From: Actinoallomurus sp045806665
GTDB taxonomy: Bacteria > Actinomycetota > Actinomycetes > Streptosporangiales > Streptosporangiaceae
Length of the DNA: 25,893 nt
Assembly (NCBI GenBank): GCA_045806665.1
Contig: JBJMIW010000144.1
Coordinates: 1 to 25,893 of the forward strand
Reading direction: 5' to 3'
Under the pieces are notes generated by a model. The model searched no databases. It was not told the DNA's origin and saw only the letters and a list, made by a program, of their open reading frames with translations. The position numbers and the translations under genes were made by a program. Positions 1 to 7,190 of the stretch are shown piece after piece. The first letter of the stretch is position 1; the number at the start of each line of letters is the position of its first letter.

Positions 1-2
1 AC

Positions 3-182
3 ACGCCGGCCGAGCCACCGGCAGCGTCGAGCGCGGCCGAGGACGCGCCGTGCGATGCGGGGATATCCGACGTTAACGGGGACTGGGTCCAAGGTCTCAC
101 CGCGACCGGACGCGAGCGGGAGCGGACCGCCGCGAAGCTGTACCTGTTGCTGCTCGAGCCGGCGCGCGCCGAGGCCGGCAGG
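3..182 (+). pseudogene. RNA polymerase sigma factor N-terminal fragment, truncated by IS remnant
   Basis: An open plus-strand frame enters from the left edge and reads a typical sigma-70/ECF N-terminal stretch, with GDWVQGLTATGRERE followed by TAAKLYLLLLEPARAEAGR. In the actinobacterial family this is where helix 1 of region 2 begins (D-W-V-x-x-L-T-A-x-G, then L-x-x-L-L). At about 180 the resemblance stops and the sequence becomes the reverse strand of an IS5-type transposase, so the conserved regions 2 and 4 are absent. The true start may lie left of the window. Recognition rests on about 35 residues, so the family assignment is moderate. Confidence 0.5.
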
Positions 183-597
183 CTCGCGGCACCGGTCGGA
201 CTCGATGATCGTGCCGTCGGTGATCAGGTGCGCCAACCCGTCGTCTTTGGCTCGTTGGAGTGCTGCGTGCAGGTCGGGTGCGCAGGCGGCGAGCACCTCG
301 ATCACCTCGTCGATGTAGCGGTAGGCGGTCGCCCGCGAGACGCCGTGGTCACGCCCCAAAGCGGTCGGATCGGTGCGGTCGCGGAACCATCGCAGCACCA
401 GGACGGCCTGCCAGAAGCAGGTCAGCGCCCTGCTGCCCCTCGGGGTGGCTCGCCGGCGGCGTTCGGCCCACAGCAGCCGGGCGACATGGCGGACGAGTTC
501 ACGGGAGACGTCGAGCGTGGCACGATAGGTGATCACGTGGAGCTTTCCGTAGAAGGTTGTTCTTGTGGTGAGACCTCTTCTATCGGGAGCTCCACGC
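181..597 (-). mobile_element. IS5-family transposase, 5' remnant
   Basis: Reading leftwards on the minus strand from a GTG at 536, the frame gives VITYRATLDVSRELVRHVAR, a Trp/Arg-rich segment, then a helix-turn-helix block (GRDHGVSRATAYRYIDEVIE) and LITDGTIIESDRC. This is the N-terminal half of an actinobacterial IS5-family (IS112-like) transposase, including the first catalytic Asp of the DDE triad in TDG. The second Asp and the Glu are missing because the similarity ends near 181. The frame then runs open, without recognisable similarity, to the window edge. The sequence between 537 and about 597, including GAGCTCCCGATAG on the minus strand, is probably the IS 5' end. The element is inactive. 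Confidence 0.7.
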
Positions 598-715
598 CTG
601 TTTCCGGGCCCGGTGATCCGTCCGCGTGTCTACCCGGCTGCCGCCGTCTGTGCCCGTGAAGGCATCATTGTCCGAATCGGTTTCGCTGAGATCACCTCAC
701 TCACCAACGGAGGAA

Positions 716-2017
716 ATGGTGTCCGCACCACAACGAATGTCCCGGTCGGCCGATGCCGAGAATGACGCTCCCCTGTCCGTCGAGGACGCGTACGAGCATG
801 TTTGGGGCTCGGCGCTCGCCGACTCGGCGGTCGGTACGGTCGGCCTTGAACTCGAAGCACATGTCGTGGACCTGGGCGTCGTGGCCGAGCCGGTCGGCTG
901 GGACCGGGTCGAGCCGCTTCCGGCGAACGCGCGGACGGCGGCCGGGCGAAGTTCGGTGACCCGGGAGCCGGGAGGCCAATTGGAGCTGTCCGGGCCGCCC
1001 CAGCCCACGTTGCTCGCCGCCGTGACGGCCCTGCGCCTGGACGTGCGCAGCGTCCGCCTGGCCCTGGCCGAGCACGGCGTCGGGCTGGCCCATGCCGGAA
1101 CCGATCCGCTGCGACCGTCGCGGCGGATGAACCCGCATCCCCGCTACCGTGCCATGGAAGAACACTTCACGGCCACCGGCAGGACGACGCCAGGGGCGGT
1201 GACGATGAACTCGACCGCCTCGATCCAGGTCAACCTCAACGCCGGACACGAACGAGAATGGCCCAAGCGCGTCGCGCGCGCCCACCGGCTGGGGCCGACC
1301 CTGCTGGCGATCTCGGCGAACTCCCCCTGGTTGCACGGGCGAGCCACCGGCTGGAAGTCGACACGCCAGCGGGCCTGGCTCGGCCTCGATCAGCGGCACT
1401 GCGGGCCCGTGCCCGGCACATTCGCCGGCCCAGGCGGCCACGGGCTGGCTTCGGACCCGGCGGCGGCCTGGGCACGGTTCGCGCTGTGCGCACCGATCCT
1501 GTTCGTCAAAACCGGCGACCAGGATGTGGCCGCCGTCCGGACGAGCGTCACATTCGAGCAATGGGCGAGCGGGCAGGTCCCGCTCAACGGTCGTCTCCCG
1601 ACCGCCGGTGACCTCGACCTGCACCTCACGACGTTGTTCCCGCCCGTGCGGATGCGCGGCTACCTGGAACTGCGCTACCTCGACGCGACCCCGCCGAGGT
1701 GGTGGCCGGCCATCGCCGCCGTCGCCACCACCTTGATGGACGACCCGGTCGCCGCCGACCTCGCGGCCGAGGCCACCGAACGTACCGGTCTCCTGTGGCG
1801 AGAGGCGGCACGAGACGGTCTGGCCGATGCCCGCCTCGCCGACTCCGCCCGCCGGTGCGTGCGGATCGCCGCCGACCGGGTGCCCGCCGAGCTCTCCTCC
1901 GCCGTGGCGGACCTGGCCGAGCTGGTCGAATCCGGCCGCTGTCCCGGCGACCTGCTCACCCAGCGGATAGCGCAGGTCGGTCCGCGGGCCGCCCTGGCCG
2001 AATTCGCCCACCCGTAG
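716..2017 (+). CDS. egtA: Glutamate-cysteine ligase EgtA (ergothioneine biosynthesis)
   Basis: ATP-dependent ligase of the GCS2 family that joins glutamate and cysteine to give gamma-glutamylcysteine, the first dedicated step of ergothioneine synthesis in actinobacteria. Visible family marks are an N-terminal VGLELEAHVVDL (the E-x-E metal/ATP site), the MNSTASIQVNLN block in the middle of the catalytic domain, and LRYLDATPPRWW near residue 320. The length of about 430 residues matches EgtA. A GGAGG at 709-713 sits 2 nt before ATG 716 and 5 nt before an in-frame GTG at 719, so 719 may be the real start; ATG 737 is a third option. The usual egtB, egtC and egtD neighbours are not in the window, so egtA stands alone here, between an IS remnant and an orphan riboswitch. 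Confidence 0.85.
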   Translation: MVSAPQRMSRSADAENDAPLSVEDAYEHVWGSALADSAVGTVGLELEAHVVDLGVVAEPVGWDRVEPLPANARTAAGRSSVTREPGGQLELSGPPQPTLLAAVTALRLDVRSVRLALAEHGVGLAHAGTDPLRPSRRMNPHPRYRAMEEHFTATGRTTPGAVTMNSTASIQVNLNAGHEREWPKRVARAHRLGPTLLAISANSPWLHGRATGWKSTRQRAWLGLDQRHCGPVPGTFAGPGGHGLASDPAAAWARFALCAPILFVKTGDQDVAAVRTSVTFEQWASGQVPLNGRLPTAGDLDLHLTTLFPPVRMRGYLELRYLDATPPRWWPAIAAVATTLMDDPVAADLAAEATERTGLLWREAARDGLADARLADSARRCVRIAADRVPAELSSAVADLAELVESGRCPGDLLTQRIAQVGPRAALAEFAHP

Positions 2018-2154
2018 ATCCGTGCAGAAACGAACCCCGGAGGAGCCACCGGCGCGCGCAGCTTCGCGGCCTTGTCGTCGAACACGCGGATCCGGGTGGG
2101 CTCGAAGGATCAGGTAGCGCCTACCCTGGCGGCGCAGTAGAAGACCTGCGAGGC

Positions 2155-2265
2155 GATTTTCCTACGCCGGCATTGTCCGGTTCAGGTCTTGGAGGTCGCC
2201 ACCTCAGGAGCTTTTCAGCCCCCTTCGGCCTCTCAGCCCTCCCCTATTACGAACCCCTAACTGCG
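2155..2265 (-). promoter_or_regulatory. TPP riboswitch aptamer (thi box), apparently orphaned
   Basis: On the minus strand the region carries both conserved halves of a TPP aptamer. GGGCTGAGAGG (CTGAGA at 2236-2231) is followed about 50 nt later by ACCTGAACCGGACAATGCC and then GGCGTAGG (2187-2159). The latter closely follows the thi-box consensus ACCTGATCCGGATAATGCC / GGCGTAGGG. Between the halves lie two good hairpins: GGGGCU-gaaa-AGCUCC and GAGGU-ggcg-ACCUC. A weak 5' strand (AGGGGTTC) can pair with GGGCT as P2. P1 is poor. The aptamer would control a leftward gene, but leftwards there is only about 140 bp before egtA, which lies on the opposite strand, so its gene is lost or reduced to a fragment. 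Confidence 0.72.
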
Positions 2266-2366
2266 GTCCGTAACGGGGCGAGCTCCCTCGCTCGTCTCGC
2301 AGGCCTACTTCAACCCTGCCCCTGCGGACGTACTTTTTCAAGGGACCAACGTCCCAGATTTCGAGA

Positions 2367-2492
2367 TCATCGCCCATCCGAGCAGGCCAGGGGCACGTGC
2401 TCCCAGCGGGCGGTGGTGACGTCCTCGTCCGCGGTCGCATGTCGCAGGGCATCGAAGGCCGTCCGCACAGTCATCCGACGTCGGCCGCGCAT
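2367..2492 (-). CDS. Very short open frame, possible gene remnant
   Basis: Reads 41 codons from ATG 2492 (35 from ATG 2474) and contains RTAFDALRHATADEDVTTAR, whose amphipathic pattern and codon choice look coding. A GAAGG abuts the first ATG with no spacer, which is not a good ribosome binding site. No family is recognised. It lies upstream of, and on the same strand as, the TPP aptamer. It may be the tail of a lost gene or chance. Confidence 0.2.
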   Translation of the reverse strand: MRGRRRMTVRTAFDALRHATADEDVTTARWEHVPLACSDGR

Positions 2493-2741
2493 CCTTCTAC
2501 TCGGGTCGTTACTCCCGAGGTCCACTCATGTCAACCGGCGAGCCGTCACGAAGATCATGACGCCTGTTCGGCGATATCCAAGATTGACAGAAAGCATTCG
2601 ATCTGTCGCAAAGGATCGCCGCTTTATTAGTTCCGCTAAACGGTCTAGATATTCATCCGTACGCTCTTTCTTTCTCACCGTACCGGCTTAGCGTGCCGGA
2701 CTGTGAGTCGTGCGGAGAAGGACCCGGAGTCGGGAGGCGGA

Positions 2742-3803
2742 ATGCTGGTCGGCCTTCGAAGGTGCGTCGCGGTCGCCGCGGCGGCCGTGGTGGCGGGAGC
2801 GCTCGGAGTGGGCGGCTCGGTGCTGTCGGCGCGGACCGCCCATGCGGACGTGTCACTGGCACAGACGACGGTGGTCGGGATACACAACACCTACAACCCG
2901 GCCGACTTTCCGTACCTGGCCCGGGCACTGGACGCGGGTGCGTCGATGGTCGAGCTCGACGCCTGGGACGACGTCTTCACCCGCGAGTGGAAGGTCAGCC
3001 ACGATTCTCTGACCAGCAACAAGAACAACTGCGTCGACGCGTCGGGCCCGTCGGACATCTATACGGGCAGCGCCAATAAGGACCTCGGTTCCTGCCTGGA
3101 CGACATCAAGTACTGGCTGGCCGCGCATCCCGGAAAGGGACCGACCTACGTCAAGGTCGAGCTGAAGGCCGGTTTTCAGAACAACTACGGCATGGGGCCG
3201 GCCGGATTCGACTCTTACGTCAACTCCCACATCGGGAGCGTGTTGTACCGGCCTGCCGACCTTCTGGGCGGCCGCGCCAGCCTGGACGAGGCCGCGAAGG
3301 CCAACGCCTGGCCGAGCCGGGCGGCACTCGCCGGGAAGATAATCATGTACGTCATCCCGGGGACGGTCGAGCTCGGCAACCCGACCGACACCGTGCACAC
3401 CGACGTGGAGTACGCCACCTACCTGAAGAACCTCCACGCGGCGGGCAAGACGGCGACCGCCACGACGTTCCCCGCGGTGCTCGGTGCGGCCTCCGGTGAC
3501 CCGCGGACGCAGTACACCGACACATCGATCCGGCCCTGGTTCGTCGTCTTCGACGGCGACGCCGCCACCTATGTGAGCAGCGTCGACACGGCCTGGTACG
3601 ACACGAACCACTACCTCCTGACCATGACCGACGCGCACAACGTGCCGCCGGCACTCGACCAGTACAACCCGCCGGTGTCCGACGCGCAGCGCCGGGTGGC
3701 CCAACTGGCCGGCGACCACGCGAGCGTCGTCTCCTGCGACTGGTACGGCCTGCCCAGCGTCCTGTCCCTGGTGCAGAACCGCGGCGCCGCGTCGGCGAGC
3801 TGA
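2742..3803 (+). CDS. Secreted phosphatidylinositol-specific phospholipase C-like (Ca2+-dependent type) protein
   Basis: Secreted TIM-barrel phosphodiesterase of the PI-PLC superfamily, predicted to cleave phosphoinositide-like or other glycerophosphodiester lipids outside the cell. Starting at ATG 2742 (GGGAGG at 2732-2737) gives a 353-residue protein with a clear signal peptide: Arg-Arg near residue 6, a hydrophobic Ala/Val core, and cleavage after AHA at 35. The upstream in-frame GTG at 2703 would add a charged leader and has no ribosome site. Catalytic-type motifs are GIHNTYN (His48), MVELDAWDD (Glu71, Asp73) and VSHDS (His87), matching the first catalytic His, the metal ligands and the second His of the family. 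Later blocks include PTYVKVELK and WFVVFDGD. The gene stands alone and is convergent with the methyltransferase gene. Substrate is not predictable. Confidence 0.8.
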   Translation: MLVGLRRCVAVAAAAVVAGALGVGGSVLSARTAHADVSLAQTTVVGIHNTYNPADFPYLARALDAGASMVELDAWDDVFTREWKVSHDSLTSNKNNCVDASGPSDIYTGSANKDLGSCLDDIKYWLAAHPGKGPTYVKVELKAGFQNNYGMGPAGFDSYVNSHIGSVLYRPADLLGGRASLDEAAKANAWPSRAALAGKIIMYVIPGTVELGNPTDTVHTDVEYATYLKNLHAAGKTATATTFPAVLGAASGDPRTQYTDTSIRPWFVVFDGDAATYVSSVDTAWYDTNHYLLTMTDAHNVPPALDQYNPPVSDAQRRVAQLAGDHASVVSCDWYGLPSVLSLVQNRGAASAS

Positions 3804-3848
3804 CCGGGTCCGGGGCGGCCCCGCCCTCCCGCTCGATCACCGGCCGAC

Positions 3849-3916
3849 CGCACACAAAGTCGCATTGCCGATCGAGGGGACCTGGCCGAGCGAGATCGAT
3901 CCCTCGTTTGTGTGCG
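3849..3916. terminator. Nested inverted repeat between convergent genes
   Basis: CGCACACAAA (3849-3858) is perfectly complementary to TTTGTGTGCG (3907-3916). Inside it CGAGGG (3873-3878) pairs with CCCTCG (3901-3906). The sequence lies in the 155-bp gap between the convergent PI-PLC and methyltransferase genes, so a bidirectional terminator is the simple reading. The long central part is unusual for one. Confidence 0.4.
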
Positions 3917-3958
3917 AACGGGCTCGTGGACGCCCGCTCCCGCCGGAAGACCGGCGGG

Positions 3959-4765
3959 TCAGGCGTGCGGCGGCGCCGTCGCGGTGACGAGCCAGGCGGT
4001 GCCGCGCAGTCGTACGCCCTCCGGTGTCTCGAACGGGCGGGCCGCGTCGGTCAGCGCGGCCCGGGCGTCGGCGATCGCCTCGGGGTCCGTCTCGTCGACG
4101 GTGCCGCGGAAGGCGCCCCAGCCGAGGATGAAGTCGGCGGCAGCGGCGGCGTCCGGCCTCGGCTCGACGGTCGTCTCCACCGAGGACACCCCCACCTCGC
4201 GGAACCCCGCACGCGTCAGGAGGTCGTGGATGTGATCCGGGTCCGCCAGCGAGTGCACGGTCCGCGTACCCGCAGGATCGGGGTCGGGCCGGTTCCGCAT
4301 GATGGACGCGATCACCCCGGGCAGGTCGTTGTCCTGCGACCGGCCGACGGTGGCGAAGACGAGGCGGCCGCCCGGCCGCAGTGCCCTGCAGATGTTGGCG
4401 AAGGCGGCCACGGGGTCGGCGAAGAACATCACGCCGAACCGGCTGATCGCGACGTCGAACGCGCCGGTGGGGAACGGGTGGGTCTGCGCGTCGCCGGGCT
4501 CGAATGTGATGTTCGTGATGCCCTCGGCGGCGGCGAAGGCCCGCGACTGCCGCAGGACCGGCTCGACGAGGTCGTCGCCCAGGGCGTGACCGGCGGAGGC
4601 CAGGCGAGCGGCCTGCCGGGTGGTGGCGCCGTAGCCGCAGCCGATGTCGAGGACGCGGTCCTGCGGGCTGATGGCGGCCGCGGCGAACAGGGCCGCGTCG
4701 TACCCGCCGCTGACCACCTCGTAGCGTTCGGCGTCTTCGGCGCGGTCGAACACCGGCGCGTTCAT
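3959..4765 (-). CDS. Class I SAM-dependent methyltransferase
   Basis: Small soluble methyltransferase of the UbiE/Methyltransf_25 type, 268 residues. The SAM-binding motif I is VLDIGCGYGATT (residues 38-49). Motif II/III are seen as ITFEPGDAQTHPFP and FDVAISRFGVMFFADP, followed by LRPGGRLVFATVG, all in the usual order. The substrate is unknown. ATG 4765 overlaps the stop of the upstream gene by one base (TGATG), so translation is coupled and the two proteins are probably made together. It is too short, and lacks the features expected, to be the histidine methyltransferase EgtD. The pair is divergent from a TetR gene and shares its control region. Confidence 0.88.
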   Translation of the reverse strand: MNAPVFDRAEDAERYEVVSGGYDAALFAAAAISPQDRVLDIGCGYGATTRQAARLASAGHALGDDLVEPVLRQSRAFAAAEGITNITFEPGDAQTHPFPTGAFDVAISRFGVMFFADPVAAFANICRALRPGGRLVFATVGRSQDNDLPGVIASIMRNRPDPDPAGTRTVHSLADPDHIHDLLTRAGFREVGVSSVETTVEPRPDAAAAADFILGWGAFRGTVDETDPEAIADARAALTDAARPFETPEGVRLRGTAWLVTATAPPHA

Positions 4766-5376
4766 CACAGCCCCCGCTCGCGGAGTACGGGCTCGGGCCG
4801 CGGCGTGCGGGACGCCAGGTCCAGCAGTTCGTCCACGGACCACTGGTCGTAGGCATGCTCTCCGTACTTGCACGCCAGCACGCTGCCGTCCTCGGCGATC
4901 AGGAGGTCGGCCGGCAGCCCGTACCGTCCGCCGTGTGGCATCAGCGCGGGTCCGCGCTCACGGCGGCGTACGATCGCCCAGGCGCTGAGCAGGACCGCCC
5001 GGACGATCGGGCCCCACGCGCGGGGGTGCAGCAGCGCCCGCCGCGCCGATTCGACGCCGAACTCGACGTACAGCCGCTTGTCCGGGTCGGCGACGACCGC
5101 GAACGGCAGGTCGGCCGCGTGCTCGCGCAACTCGCCGGCGGGTGAGTGAAAGACGACGACCTCACGGATGCCGGCCGCCTCGATCTCGGCGTGGTGCCGC
5201 ACGATCGATCGCAGGTGCAGGTTGCAGACCGGACAGCCGGCGAAGCGGCGGAACTGCAGGTGGACGAGACGTCCCGGCTCCACGAGGTGGATCGGCGGAC
5301 CGGAGACGGGGGTGAGTTCGCGGTCCCGGATGACGCTGCCGGGATGGGGCCTGTGGAGATCGCCGTGTGCGGCCAT
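4765..5376 (-). CDS. Thioredoxin-fold peroxiredoxin-like (AhpC/TSA-like) protein
   Basis: 203-residue cytoplasmic protein of the peroxiredoxin-like group. It shows a beta strand (RLVHLQFRRFAG), a C-P-V-C pair at 48-51, a helix, then VVVFHSPAGELREHAADLPF and FAVVADPDKRLYVEFGVE, which is the AhpC/TSA core. DLLIAEDGSVLACKYG near the C-terminus is the last strand pair of the fold. The redox role is inferred; the partner is unknown. ATG 5376 has GGAAGG about 7 nt upstream, so the in-frame codons further upstream, which run into the operator region, are unlikely. It is first gene of a two-gene unit with the methyltransferase, divergent from tetR with about 70 bp between the starts. Confidence 0.8.
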   Translation of the reverse strand: MAAHGDLHRPHPGSVIRDRELTPVSGPPIHLVEPGRLVHLQFRRFAGCPVCNLHLRSIVRHHAEIEAAGIREVVVFHSPAGELREHAADLPFAVVADPDKRLYVEFGVESARRALLHPRAWGPIVRAVLLSAWAIVRRRERGPALMPHGGRYGLPADLLIAEDGSVLACKYGEHAYDQWSVDELLDLASRTPRPEPVLRERGL

Positions 5377-5391
5377 CGTGTCACCTTCCCT

Positions 5392-5437
5392 GTAGGCGTA
5401 CGCCATACGCTAACACGGGTAGGCGTAGCTTGTACGC
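5392..5437. promoter_or_regulatory. Probable TetR operator region between divergent genes
   Basis: The 71-bp gap between the peroxiredoxin-like and TetR starts contains two copies of GTAGGCGTA (5392-5400 and 5419-5427). The first lies within a perfect 10-bp palindrome GGCGTACGCC (5395-5404). The second forms an interrupted palindrome GCGTA-N5-TACGC (5423-5437). Paired palindromes between divergent genes are the usual target of the adjacent TetR, so autoregulation and control of the leftward pair are inferred. Confidence 0.6.
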
Positions 5438-5447
5438 TGTCGGGACA

Positions 5448-6068
5448 ATGCCACGCCCACGCTCGCTGACCGAGGCTCAGATCGCGACGGCGGCGCTCAC
5501 GGTCATCGATCGTGACGGGCTCGCCGCGCTGACCATGCGTGCCGTCGCGAAGGAGCTCGGGATGGGGACGATGTCCCTGTACCGCTATGTCGACGACCGC
5601 GAGCAGCTCGAAGGGCTGGTCGTCGAACAGGTGCTCGGCGCCGTGGACACCACGCCCCCGGGCGGCTCATCCTGGCGGGAGCGGGTCGCGACGATGGTGG
5701 AGCGCGTCCGCGCCGCCGTCGCCGCGCACCCGGAGGTGGTGCCGCTGACGCTCACCCACCGGCAGAGCTCGCCGAGCACCCTGCGGTGGGCGGAGACCGT
5801 GCTCGGCATCCTCACCGAGGCGGGGATCCACGGCGAGCGGCGCGTCATCGCCCTGCGCAGCCTGCTGAGCTACCTGATCGGGGCCATCCAGCTCGAGCAC
5901 CTCGGCCCGCTGTCCGGCGCGGGCACCCGCCGGATCGCCGCGCTGCCGCCCGAGGACTTCCCGCTGATGGCCGAGGCGGGACGGCTGGCGGCGAAGGTCA
6001 CGGCGGACGAAGAGTTCCGCCATGGCCTCGCCGTCCTGCTGAACGGCCTGGAGAGCGAGCGTTCCTGA
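5448..6068 (+). CDS. TetR/AcrR family regulator (TetR_C_1 type)
   Basis: 206-residue DNA-binding repressor. The N-terminal helix-turn-helix is clear: AALTVIDRDGLAALTMRAVA, then KELGMGTMSLYRYVDDREQL. The C-terminal half fits the tetracycline-repressor-like ligand domain (WRERVATMVERVRAAVAAHP, IALRSLLSYLIGAIQLEHL). ATG 5448 is chosen because residues upstream would run back through the operator palindromes; no strong ribosome site is visible. Divergent from the peroxiredoxin-like/methyltransferase pair, which it probably represses. The ligand is unknown. Its 3' end is convergent with nadR, with only 15 bp between the stops. Confidence 0.9.
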   Translation: MPRPRSLTEAQIATAALTVIDRDGLAALTMRAVAKELGMGTMSLYRYVDDREQLEGLVVEQVLGAVDTTPPGGSSWRERVATMVERVRAAVAAHPEVVPLTLTHRQSSPSTLRWAETVLGILTEAGIHGERRVIALRSLLSYLIGAIQLEHLGPLSGAGTRRIAALPPEDFPLMAEAGRLAAKVTADEEFRHGLAVLLNGLESERS

Positions 6069-6083
6069 GCCCGCCCGGCCAGG

Positions 6084-7190
6084 TCAGAGCGGGTCGGCGA
6101 ACGTCCAACCCTTCTCCAGGAGCGCGTCGATCGCCGTCACGGCGGTGGCGAGGCGGTCCTCGTGGGTCCCGGTGACGAGGACGTACGGCAGGCCGCGCCG
6201 GTCGAGCTCCTCACGGAACCGGTCCGACATCCGCTCCCGGATCGACTCGCCGTCGCGCCAGCCGTCCTGCTCGAAGGGCACGCCGGCAGTGTCCGTGAGG
6301 ATCCACAGATCGTGGCGGGCGCGGGCGTGGAGGCGTTCGGCGTCGGCGGAGAGGACGCCGAGGTAGCGCTCGTGCCACAAAGAAGTGGCGAAGGCGTCCG
6401 TGTCGCAGATCAGCAGCGGAGAGCCGGAACGGGCGGCCGCGTCCTCCAGGGCGAGATGCCGCTCGGCGATCAGCGTGAACTCCTCGGACGACCAGGTGAG
6501 GTCGCCGATCCACCGGTCCGGGTCGGTTCGCCGGGCGAGGGCCAGCTTCTCCTCGCAGTACAGGCGACCGTACTCCGGGACCCACCGGGTCGCCGCCCAC
6601 CCGCCGCCGCGGGCGGAGTAGTACGCGGCGAGGGCGCGGCTGAGCGTGGTCGTGCCCGACGACTCAGCGCCGAGGACGACGACGCGCCGGGTCAGGTACG
6701 CGCGCACGGCCGGAGAGAGCCACGGCCAGCAGTCGACGGGGTCCCGCCGTACGGCGGTGCCGCTCACCGGATACCGGCCGCGCGGCGGGTCGACGGGGAC
6801 GTGCGCCGCGGCGAACCGGCGCGCCAACTCGGGGCCGTACTCCTCGGAGCTGAACACCGCGTCGACCGGGGGCGCGTCGAGCGCACCGACGCCGTGCCCG
6901 GACACCGCCGCCAGGCCGGCCCGGAACGCTGCCACGTGCGCCGCCCAGATCGCGTCGGCGTCGTAGTCGACCTCGACGTCGTCGACGACCGGGATGATCT
7001 CGACGTGCGGCTGGGGGTGCCGTTCCCGTAGCCAGACCGCGCGCAGGGCCAGGGGGATGCTCTCCGCGGTGGAGGCGGCCACCACGACGGTCACGCGCGC
7101 GCAGGCGTCCGCGGCGGTGTCGATCAGATGGTGATGGCCGGCGTGCGGCGGATAGAACTTGCCGATCACGAGCCCGTGCCGGAACGTCAT
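6084..7190 (-). CDS. nadR: NadR-type bifunctional NMN adenylyltransferase / ribosylnicotinamide kinase
   Basis: Converts nicotinamide riboside to NMN (kinase) and NMN to NAD+ (adenylyltransferase), completing salvage after uptake by PnuC. 368 residues with no N-terminal repressor domain, unlike the enterobacterial protein. The nucleotidyltransferase domain opens with GLVIGKFYPPHAGHHHLI (HAGH at 16-19) and ends with VSGTAVRRDP. The kinase domain starts near residue 170 with VVVLGAESSGTTTLSRALAA. Its P-loop (174-182) has Thr where the Walker A Lys is expected. A DTD motif follows (LLICDTDAFATSLW). ATG 7190 overlaps the pnuC stop as ATGA, so the genes are coupled. Confidence 0.9.
   Translation of the reverse strand: MTFRHGLVIGKFYPPHAGHHHLIDTAADACARVTVVVAASTAESIPLALRAVWLRERHPQPHVEIIPVVDDVEVDYDADAIWAAHVAAFRAGLAAVSGHGVGALDAPPVDAVFSSEEYGPELARRFAAAHVPVDPPRGRYPVSGTAVRRDPVDCWPWLSPAVRAYLTRRVVVLGAESSGTTTLSRALAAYYSARGGGWAATRWVPEYGRLYCEEKLALARRTDPDRWIGDLTWSSEEFTLIAERHLALEDAAARSGSPLLICDTDAFATSLWHERYLGVLSADAERLHARARHDLWILTDTAGVPFEQDGWRDGESIRERMSDRFREELDRRGLPYVLVTGTHEDRLATAVTAIDALLEKGWTFADPL

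Larger units (their letters stand above)
2018..2741. other. Long non-coding tract between egtA and the PI-PLC gene
   Basis: About 720 bp with no intact gene on either strand. Contents from left to right are: a minus-strand frame at about 2087-2014 that looks coding (RIRVFDDKAAKLRAPVAPP) but runs into the 3' end of egtA; a near-palindromic GGTAG-CGC-CTACC hairpin at about 2115-2128; the minus-strand TPP-type aptamer; a very short minus-strand open frame (2367-2492); a 6-bp hairpin CTCGGG/CCCGAG around 2500-2519; and, at 2570-2690, a stretch clearly lower in GC than the rest. That stretch probably holds the promoter of the next gene. The tract reads as a decayed divergent regulatory region. Confidence 0.6.

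Noticed and set aside
701..2011. Long minus-strand open frame opposite egtA
   Set aside because: Its composition is typical of the antisense of a high-GC gene (Arg/Gly-rich, no domain), and egtA is clearly the coding strand.
2583..2612. TTGACA as -35 of the PI-PLC promoter
   Set aside because: No acceptable -10 at 16-19 bp. It lies over 150 bp upstream, so it was not called.
3959..4765. Methyltransferase considered as EgtD, given egtA nearby
   Set aside because: At 268 residues it has an ordinary UbiE-type SAM domain, and it is coupled to a thioredoxin-fold gene, not to egt genes.
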